Shown here in pieces: positions 1-6,170 of a DNA stretch of 15,771 nt. Position numbers and translations under genes: made by a program. Below the pieces are notes generated by a model, which saw nothing but the letters and a program-made list of their open reading frames with translations, was not told where the DNA came from and made no database searches. The stretch comes from Strigomonas culicis. Taxonomy: Eukaryota; Euglenozoa; Kinetoplastea; Trypanosomatida; Trypanosomatidae. Position 1 is the stretch's first letter. Each line of letters begins with the position of its first letter. The DNA is taken from assembly GCA_000482145.1 (NCBI GenBank), contig AUXH01000456.1, forward strand, positions 1 to 15,771, written 5' to 3'.

Positions 1-987
1 CGGGCCCACGGCGCTGCGAGGCGGCGGCGGCACGGGGACCGGCGCTGCGTGAGGCCGGGCGGTCTCCGCCGCGTCGCTGAGCGCGCCGACGGCGTCGGCC
101 ACCTCGCGCACCACGTCGGCGTCGCGCGGCCCCTCCCTCGCCGGGGGCTGCCGCGCCTCGCGCCGTGCCCGGCGCTGCCGCTTGCGCTCCCGCTGCGCCG
201 CCCGCTCGGCGGTGGTCATGTCCGCCTGCCGCCGCTTGACGTGCTTCAGCCGGCGCCGCGGGTCGCGCTCAGCGCCGGCGCTGGCCGACGGCCCGCGGTC
301 GGCGCCGGCCGTCGCCGCCTCGCGCGTGGCCGCGCCGAGCGACAGGTCTGTCGGCGAGCGGTTCGTCAGCACCTGCGTCTTCTCGCGCGACCCCGCGAGC
401 TGCGCGGAGCCGTCCGCGTCGACCATCGTGCAGGACGGCGTGTCCACCGCGCTGGGGCCCGTCGACGAGTTGCGCACGGACAGCTCCGTCTTGTCCGACC
501 CGTTGCGGAAGGGCGGCGATGGCGGGAAGTCCGGAAACTCCCCCGCCGCGGCGTGGCCGTCGTCGCCGCCCGCCGCGAGGCGCTGGTCGTGCGGCGAGCG
601 CATCGCCGGCAGGTTCACCTGCGTGTGGGGCACCGCGATGACCGAGCAGCTGACCGCGTGGCCGACGGCGTCGTGCAGGACGGAGGGGCTGGGGATCGAG
701 TTCTCGAAGGAGTTGCGGCGCTCCGCGTGCGGGCCGCTGAAGAGCGCCGTCGTCGAGAGCGGCTGCCGCGACTCCGCGCTGACGACGGAGTCGTGCAGCT
801 GCCGGTCCGCGCTGGTCGAGCGGGAACGTGCGGCCGTCGCCGCCTCCTTTTTCTTCTTCTTGGATGTCTTGGACTTGGACTTGGACTTCACCTTCTCCTG
901 CTTGAGGGCATGGTTGCTAGAGTTTTTTTTTCGACGCGGAGTGGCCAGGCTATCGCTATCGATCACATCCACAACAGCAGATGACAT
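1..987 (-). CDS. Lys/Arg-rich hypothetical protein, 5' part only (3' end beyond left edge)
   Basis: An open frame of 329 codons starts at the ATG at 987-985 and has no stop before the left edge, so the C-terminus is missing. An in-frame TGA (993-991) immediately upstream fixes this as the first Met of the frame. I do not recognise a family. Visible features are a Ser/Lys run followed by poly-Lys (about residues 34-47), which could be a nuclear localisation signal; a low-complexity Ser/Pro/Ala middle with loosely repeated motifs (LHDSV at 65-69, LHDAV at 104-108, RNS at 91-93 and 172-174); a strongly basic, probably helical block (about 243-279, e.g. RRRLKHVKRRQ and RERKRQRRARR); and a Pro-rich stretch at the cut end. 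It is mostly predicted disorder, which suggests a nuclear or RNA/DNA-associated role, but that is inference only. Codon use is extremely GC-rich, like the next two genes of the unit. Confidence 0.7.
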   Translation of the reverse strand, partial: MSSAVVDVIDSDSLATPRRKKNSSNHALKQEKVKSKSKSKTSKKKKKEAATAARSRSTSADRQLHDSVVSAESRQPLSTTALFSGPHAERRNSFENSIPSPSVLHDAVGHAVSCSVIAVPHTQVNLPAMRSPHDQRLAAGGDDGHAAAGEFPDFPPSPPFRNGSDKTELSVRNSSTGPSAVDTPSCTMVDADGSAQLAGSREKTQVLTNRSPTDLSLGAATREAATAGADRGPSASAGAERDPRRRLKHVKRRQADMTTAERAAQRERKRQRRARREARQPPAREGPRDADVVREVADAVGALSDAAETARPHAAPVPVPPPPRSAVGP

Positions 988-1717
988 CGGTCAGGTGTAC
1001 TATATTGGTTTTACGATGATACAAATAATGTATTGCTGTTTTAATTTTTGCGTGTGTGAGCGTGATTGTGGTTGTTTTGGGCGCTGCCAAAACGCCTCTA
1101 CCTCTCTTTCTAAACTGTTTAGATAAACGGTGTGTATAAACAAATACAAATGTATAGAGAGAGAAAAAAAAAGCAAAAAAAAACTATATATATATGAACG
1201 GGAAATGTACACAGAGCGAGAGACAAAAGAATTGTTCTTTTTGTTGCGTGTTTGCTTTGTATTGTTCTCTGTGATACTGAAGTCTTTAAAAAAGTACAAA
1301 TATACAATCACTGCAAAAACAAAAAAAAATTACACAAAAAAAGAGTTCAGCAAGTACAGAAACAGTGGTTTTCTTCACTTGTGCAGTAAAAAACTCGTGT
1401 ATACAACAGAAAAACAAAAAATAAAGATAGAACCCACAAGCGATCTTTGGGGGAAAAAAAAATACTCAATGAAACACTATTCGTGCTGAAGCGAAAAAAA
1501 AAAAAAAGAACACAAAACAGAATGGAAAGAAGAAGATTCTATTCTGTTTTTACTTACTGCTACAACTACGACGACGACTAATAATAAGATAGAGGGAGAA
1601 AGGGGGAGAAGAAAAGAGAACGGATCACGGACGAACTAGACTACGCTAGCAAAACACACATGCCTCGTAGAGAAACGTGTACGGGGAAATAGCAGAAGGG
1701 AAAAAAAACATTTTGTA
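988..1717. other. AT-rich spacer between the chaperonin-like gene and the left-edge gene
   Basis: This is 730 bp of A-rich (plus strand) low-complexity DNA with many A tracts of about 7-13 bases and a short (TA)n at 1186-1196. It should contain the 3' UTR and poly(A) site of the chaperonin-like gene and the splice acceptor and 5' UTR of the left-edge gene. The short ORFs here are translations of homopolymer-rich sequence. I see no RNA gene. Confidence 0.6.
1115..1185 (-). promoter_or_regulatory. Predicted trans-splice acceptor of the left-edge gene
   Basis: On the minus strand a long T/C tract (1185-1150) is followed by the first AG at 1116-1115. This gives a 5' UTR of about 127 nt with no upstream ATG. 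The call follows the trypanosomatid rule of pyrimidine tract plus first AG; the exact site is unproven. Confidence 0.4.
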
Positions 1718-4156
1718 CTACTCTACAAGTGGATAAAAGCAAGGTACACCCTCATCCTCTTCACTGTCGCCATGGGCGTCCGCCGACCTCGACGCCGCCG
1801 TGGGTGAGCGGGACGGCTCCGTTCCCAACACCGCTGTGCGGCACAGCGCATCCAGGCACCGCGCCACCGTCATGTACGCGCTACGCACCTCCACATAGGA
1901 TTCGTACCTCTGCGCGGAACAAGGGGCGGTGGATGCATCAGGCCCCGCCGCCATCTGCGCGGTCAGGCGGCACCAGGCGTCCTCGACCGTGCCGCCGCTC
2001 GCGCGGCGCTGCACGAGCAGCGCATAGCTGAACAGACTCTCGCGGAACGCCTCGCGCAGCCGCCGGCGGAACTGCGCCTCCGCGGGGTCGTCGCCCGACG
2101 CCTCCGTGCGCGCCGCGAGGGAGGCCAGCAGCGCGCCCTCCACCGCCCCGTTGTGCGGCACCCAGCGCCGCAGGCTCGCCGGCAGCAGCGCGGCGTGAAG
2201 CAGGTGCCGCTGGATGCCCACAAAGTGGTGCCGCACCGCCCGCTGCGTCGCCGCGGCCACGCCGCCGAGCAGCACGCTCACGCCCACCGACGTCGCGGTG
2301 GGGAGGCAGCGGGGCAGCGCGCCGAGCCACACACACCCGCTGGCCGCATCGCCGTCCTTCTCGGAGGAGGTGGAGGAGGTGGGGGAGGAGGCCGACGCAT
2401 CGGACGCCGACGAGCTCGGCGGCGCGTACATGCTGGACAGCGCCGCCCCGCGCGCGACGGGCGGCGCCGCCGCGGCCGGCCGCGCGCCCACCCACACGAC
2501 GAGCCGCTCCCGCCGCTCGCGGCCGACCTCGCCGGGCACCGCCACCTCCGCCTCGTCCAGCGCGTACAGCAGCACGCCGGGCTGCACCCCCGGCGCGGGC
2601 CGCCGCAGCTGCGATGGCGGCGTGTGCACCGTGTTCGGCGCGACGCCGAAGCGCAGCGCGAGCTGGCTCATGCCCCACTCGCCGACCGCCGTCACGAGCA
2701 CGACCGTGCGGGACGGCGAGCCCCAGCCCTCCACGGCGCGCTGCGCGGCCTTCGCCACGTGGCTGCGCGCGACGAGCAGCACCAGCCCGGCGCGCACCCC
2801 CTGCACCACAGCAGCGAGCGCCGCGGCGGTCAGCGGCGGCGGCGGCGCGGCCTCGGCCCCCGCGTCGGGGAACGTGTCGAACAGCAGGCAGAGGTGCACC
2901 TGGTGCAGCGCGCGCGCCGGCAGCGCGTGGACGTGCGGCGCGAGGCGGGCGTCCACCGCGTACGTGGCGAGCGTGGCCGGCGACAGCAGCAGCGCCGGTC
3001 GCCGCTGCACCGGGCTGACGAGCAGCGAGCCCGCGTCGCTGCCCTCAGCGGTCTGCCCGTAGATGCAGGTCGCCGCGATGGCGAGCGCGGGCACGACGAG
3101 GGTGCTGCGCGGCGGGTGCCGCAGGCGCCACGCCACCCCGCGCTGCACGTCCGCCGACGTCCACCAGCAGCCGCACACGCCGCTGACGGTGCCGTCCGCC
3201 GCGTCGCCCTCCACCTCCGTCGTCTGGACGGCGGACGGCAGCAGCTGCGTCGCGGCCGCTGCGAGCGTCAGCGCCTGCTGCACCGCCTCCGTGAAGTGGT
3301 TGTCCACGCGCCGCTGTGCAGGGCCGCCGCGCGGGGCATCGCGGAAGCGCTCCCACACGGCCACGCCGTCGGCGAGGGCGGCCCACGCGTCCGCGCACAG
3401 CGCGCCGGCGGCGGCCACCGCGGCGACCGCCGTCGCGCCGGCCGTGCCGGCGGCGAAGGGGAACTGCGCGTGCAGCCACGCGCGCAGCCCCGGGGGGTCG
3501 CGCAGCGGGGCCGGCGCCGTCGGCACGCACAGGCCGCGCAGCACCGGCTCCACCTCGCGCGCCACGAAGGAGAAGAAGGGCTCCGTGTGCGCGGCGAAGC
3601 GGTCGACGCGGTCGCGCCGCGGGCCGCTGTACGCCTCCAGCGCGCCGCGCAAGTACGCCGCGCCGCCGCGCGCCAGCCCGTCCGCGTGCGTCGCGCAGTA
3701 GCGGCGCAGCGCGCGCTCGCGCTGCTCCCGCACGGCCGTCTTGGCGCCGCTCGCCCCGGCGGGCGTCGCGCGCGCGGCCGCCTCCGCGGCGAAGCGGGCG
3801 TACACCGCGAGCGTGAGCCACACGATGAAGTCGCCGCGCGCGCCGCTGTGGGCGGCGGCGCCGTCGCCGCCGATGTTGCGCGCGTGCCGCTCCACGCGCG
3901 GCAGCAGCTGCGCCAGCAGGTAGTGGCGGCAGACCGCCGCGCCACCGGCCGCGGGCACGTGGTGGAGGTACGCCAGCACGTCCTGCGCCGCGTACGCCAC
4001 GAGGTGGCGCCGCCCCAGCGCCGGCGGTCGCGCGTCCCCGGGGACAGCCGGTGCCGGCTCGTAGAGGGGAACAAACTTGCCAACCTCAAAGTCCACCGCG
4101 CCGCCGGAGAGGAATCCCTCCACTTGGTGAAGGAGCTGGCGAGTCGCGACGTCCAT
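1718..4156 (-). CDS. Divergent TCP-1/cpn60-family chaperonin-like protein (BBS10/BBS12/MKKS-like candidate)
   Basis: The 812-residue protein starts at ATG 4156-4154 and ends at TAG 1720-1718. The C-terminal third follows the order of a group II chaperonin. A segment like the LLxGG strand and its helix (VSVLLGGVAAATQRAV, about 627-641) precedes HNGAVEGALLASL (668-680), which resembles the chaperonin PGGGAxE motif. After that come an AFRESLFSYALLVQ helix (703-716) and VEVRSAYMTVARCLDALCRTA (755-775), resembling the closing equatorial helices. An apical-like portion (about 450-515) includes GEWGMSQLALRFG. Near residues 97-110, GDGAAAHSG may be a degraded GDGTT nucleotide motif; the two Thr are missing. 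A Ser-rich insert lies at 580-600. The length and the decayed motif fit ciliary chaperonin-like proteins (BBS6/10/12) better than a CCT subunit, which is about 550 residues. The fold is a fairly secure inference from pattern; the BBS assignment is weak. It is extremely GC- and Ala-rich, which creates long antisense ORFs. Confidence 0.5.
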   Translation of the reverse strand: MDVATRQLLHQVEGFLSGGAVDFEVGKFVPLYEPAPAVPGDARPPALGRRHLVAYAAQDVLAYLHHVPAAGGAAVCRHYLLAQLLPRVERHARNIGGDGAAAHSGARGDFIVWLTLAVYARFAAEAAARATPAGASGAKTAVREQRERALRRYCATHADGLARGGAAYLRGALEAYSGPRRDRVDRFAAHTEPFFSFVAREVEPVLRGLCVPTAPAPLRDPPGLRAWLHAQFPFAAGTAGATAVAAVAAAGALCADAWAALADGVAVWERFRDAPRGGPAQRRVDNHFTEAVQQALTLAAAATQLLPSAVQTTEVEGDAADGTVSGVCGCWWTSADVQRGVAWRLRHPPRSTLVVPALAIAATCIYGQTAEGSDAGSLLVSPVQRRPALLLSPATLATYAVDARLAPHVHALPARALHQVHLCLLFDTFPDAGAEAAPPPPLTAAALAAVVQGVRAGLVLLVARSHVAKAAQRAVEGWGSPSRTVVLVTAVGEWGMSQLALRFGVAPNTVHTPPSQLRRPAPGVQPGVLLYALDEAEVAVPGEVGRERRERLVVWVGARPAAAAPPVARGAALSSMYAPPSSSASDASASSPTSSTSSEKDGDAASGCVWLGALPRCLPTATSVGVSVLLGGVAAATQRAVRHHFVGIQRHLLHAALLPASLRRWVPHNGAVEGALLASLAARTEASGDDPAEAQFRRRLREAFRESLFSYALLVQRRASGGTVEDAWCRLTAQMAAGPDASTAPCSAQRYESYVEVRSAYMTVARCLDALCRTAVLGTEPSRSPTAASRSADAHGDSEEDEGVPCFYPLVE

Positions 4157-4173
4157 TATCTCCGGCCAGACAT
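4156..4173 (-). promoter_or_regulatory. Five-codon uORF ending on the chaperonin-like start codon
   Basis: A minus-strand ATG at 4173-4171 opens a frame reading MSGRR and then TAA (4158-4156). The last A of that stop is the first base of the main ATG (TAATG). The uORF lies inside the predicted 5' UTR (AG at 4237-4236). This geometry would allow termination followed by re-initiation. The reading frames are visible in the sequence; function is inferred. Confidence 0.5.
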
Positions 4174-4481
4174 GGAAGGTCGGAGCGGTCTTGGGCGAGC
4201 CGTTCTTATTTCTTCGGTGTTGTTCTTTTTTTCTTCTTCACGGGGAAGGAGTTGCAGCAAGAACAGTTGGAGAAGAGAAGGTGTGACACAGTATGAGAAA
4301 AAAAAAGGCACACGCCATTCCAATCTAGTATGATTGAGAAACGAAAAAAAAAAACTTAGATAATGCACACAAAAAGAAAAAGTTAAAGTGGTAATGTACA
4401 CAAGGGTAAGCGGCGCACCGTTCGAAGAGGGCTCTTCTCCAAAATGGGACTCACTGTCCGCCGATGCGCAGCCTCTCCCGT
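4157..4481. other. Spacer between the 4482-5528 gene and the chaperonin-like gene
   Basis: This 325-bp stretch goes from AT-rich A tracts (4300-4385) to mixed sequence near the chaperonin-like start. It holds the 3' UTR of one gene and the acceptor and 5' UTR of the next. No other gene is apparent. Confidence 0.55.
4236..4286 (-). promoter_or_regulatory. Predicted trans-splice acceptor of the chaperonin-like gene
   Basis: The minus-strand C/T-rich stretch (about 4286-4242) is followed by the first plausible AG at 4237-4236. The resulting 5' UTR is about 79 nt and contains the short uORF listed separately. The next AGs lie close by, so the exact junction is uncertain. Confidence 0.35.
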
Positions 4482-5528
4482 TCACCAGAGCGTCTCCCCG
4501 ATCGCCGACACGCCGAGGCGGCCCATGGACAGCACCACCGCCATGGGCACGGCCACGTCCGGGCAGTGGGAAGCGTCCGCCGCGCGCGGGAGCGGCAGAT
4601 CCCGGCGGGCGGGCACCGCCGTCTCCCCGCCCCCGCCCTCCGCCGCGGTGGCCGGCGCGGGCGCGGGCGCCGGCGACTCCCTCCTCGCGGGTGGCGAGCG
4701 CGTGCGGGCCTCGCTCTCCGGGCCCGCCGCCGCGCGGCCGCACTGCCGGATGTGCGCCTCGCGCTGCGCCCACATGCGGGCGAGCTGCGGCACGCTGCCC
4801 GCCATGCACAGGTCCATCAGGGAGAGCGAGTAGATGGCGTCCGCGTCGCGGCCCGGCGGCGCCGGCAGCCGCCGCTCCTCGTCCGGCGGCATCGGCACGC
4901 GCGCCACCTGCCGCCCCTCCGGTCGGAACGTCAGCCACGGCTGCTGCAGCAGCGCGACGGACACGCGGCGCTCCGCCGCGTACCGCGCGGCCGACGTCGT
5001 CACCGGCTCCTCCGCGCGCTTCATGACGATTGCCTCCTCCTTCCTGCCCCGCTTGCGGGGCTGCTGCTTGCGCTCCGCCGCCGTCAGCTCGCGCGCCGCG
5101 TAGTCCCGCCGGCGGACGTACTCCTGTAACGCCTGCTGGCCGATGCGGTTGAGGTAGCTATGCGTCAGGACGGCCTTGCCCGCGGTGACCATGTAGGTGG
5201 CGACCTCCGCCATGAAGGTGTCCTCCGAGATGCACGCGACCGGCGTCTCCGCGGCGCCGCCGCCGGACACCAGCGCCTCCACCTCCTTGTCCAGCTCGCC
5301 CAGCGCGGCGAGGGCCATGCTGCAGAAACCGCGGTACTGCTCGACGAACTTGGTCTGCGAGGCGGTGCCCTTGACCACGCGGCTCGACGCCTCCACCACG
5401 CGCTGCAGGTGCTCGTGGAGCACCTTGAGGGGGGTCGCCAGCGAGCCCGCGGCGGCCGCGGCCTGCGCGAGCGCCTCCATATACACAAGGCGCTTGGGGT
5501 CGCCACCGCTGCTCGTCGGTACTTCCAT
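4482..5528 (-). CDS. Hypothetical protein with helical N-terminus and Pro/Ala-rich C-terminus
   Basis: The protein has 348 residues, from ATG 5528-5526 (MEVPTSS...) to TGA 4484-4482. A three-codon longer frame begins with GTG and is not a credible eukaryotic start. I do not recognise a family. About residues 12-150 look like a compact, mostly alpha-helical domain without low complexity. A basic cluster (RKRGRK, about 158-163) could be a nuclear signal. A second ordered-looking segment (about 233-262, IYSLSLMDLCMAGSVPQLA) resembles a short helical hairpin, and the region from about 265 to 320 is Pro/Ala/Arg-rich and probably disordered. There are no membrane segments and no recognisable catalytic motif. 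The arrangement would suit a subunit of a nuclear or mitochondrial complex, but nothing in the sequence proves this. Confidence 0.65.
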   Translation of the reverse strand: MEVPTSSGGDPKRLVYMEALAQAAAAAGSLATPLKVLHEHLQRVVEASSRVVKGTASQTKFVEQYRGFCSMALAALGELDKEVEALVSGGGAAETPVACISEDTFMAEVATYMVTAGKAVLTHSYLNRIGQQALQEYVRRRDYAARELTAAERKQQPRKRGRKEEAIVMKRAEEPVTTSAARYAAERRVSVALLQQPWLTFRPEGRQVARVPMPPDEERRLPAPPGRDADAIYSLSLMDLCMAGSVPQLARMWAQREAHIRQCGRAAAGPESEARTRSPPARRESPAPAPAPATAAEGGGGETAVPARRDLPLPRAADASHCPDVAVPMAVVLSMGRLGVSAIGETLW

Positions 5529-6170
5529 GGCACACACAAGGTTTAGGTACGCGTAGAACAGTAAAAGTGAGGATTAGATACACGCAAAAAAAAAAAGGTT
5601 TAGTTAAGCGTTTGTGTTAAGAGAAAGAAGCTGCTAGCAGTGGAATAAAGAGATGAAGGTACACAAGGAAAGAGAGAAAAACTATGTATCGTGGTACGTT
5701 ATTCCATTGACAGTGTGCCCATTCTCGCATGAGTCAAAATAAGTAAAAACAGGTGTTTTTTTTTCTTAATAGCAACTTGGGAAGAAACGAGAAGAAAAGC
5801 ATGCAGGCACATACGTGTGTACAGATAGGTAGATGTGTTTGCAACTCCACTGTATAACAAGAGCTCATACACCTGTCCGATATGGTCGGGAGATAAGTTA
5901 AGAGTATAATGGATGTTGATGGTTTGCTTGGCTACAGGTTTTGTTTGGCGTTCTTGCTTTCGTTTTTATATTATAGGTGTTTCTTTCATTTAATTGCTCT
6001 GCAACAAAACTATGTATAAAGTAACTGTATACCAGTGTAAAAGGCTCAAAAAGGGAAAAGGGAATAAGAATGATACAATAGGGGAAGCAAACGTAAAAAA
6101 AGAAGTTCGCAAAGGAAACTAGAAATATAAAAAAAAGTGTGTATAAGTTTTGTAGAGCGATATCAGTGTA
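5529..6170. other. AT-rich spacer between the hydrolase and the 4482-5528 gene
   Basis: This 642-bp stretch contains A tracts and mixed AT-rich DNA, with no long ORF and no tRNA or other RNA that I can recognise. It holds the hydrolase 3' UTR and the downstream splice acceptor. Confidence 0.55.
5631..5690 (-). promoter_or_regulatory. Predicted trans-splice acceptor of the 4482-5528 gene
   Basis: On the minus strand a T/C-rich stretch (5690-5641) ends in tandem AGs at 5635-5634 and 5632-5631. No AG occurs between a second T tract (5597-5586) and the ATG, so the tandem site is the best candidate. It gives a 5' UTR of about 102-105 nt without an upstream ATG. Confidence 0.4.

Noticed and set aside
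1000..1489. Several 60-120-codon ORFs in the first spacer
   Set aside because: They consist of Lys/Thr/Tyr or Phe/Ser/Leu low complexity from A and T tracts and fall in the expected UTR and acceptor region.
2153..4333. 726-codon plus-strand ORF opposite the chaperonin-like gene, with similar long antisense frames over 49-1126, 6174-8093 and 9579-10151
   Set aside because: They are Arg/Ala/Pro-rich shadows of very GC-rich minus-strand genes. They have no family motifs and no plus-strand splice acceptor upstream.
4156..4938. 260-codon minus-strand frame overlapping the 4482-5528 gene
   Set aside because: It is an alternative frame of a GC-rich gene that runs through the spacer. Only its last five codons coincide with the uORF, and it has no acceptor or recognisable domain.
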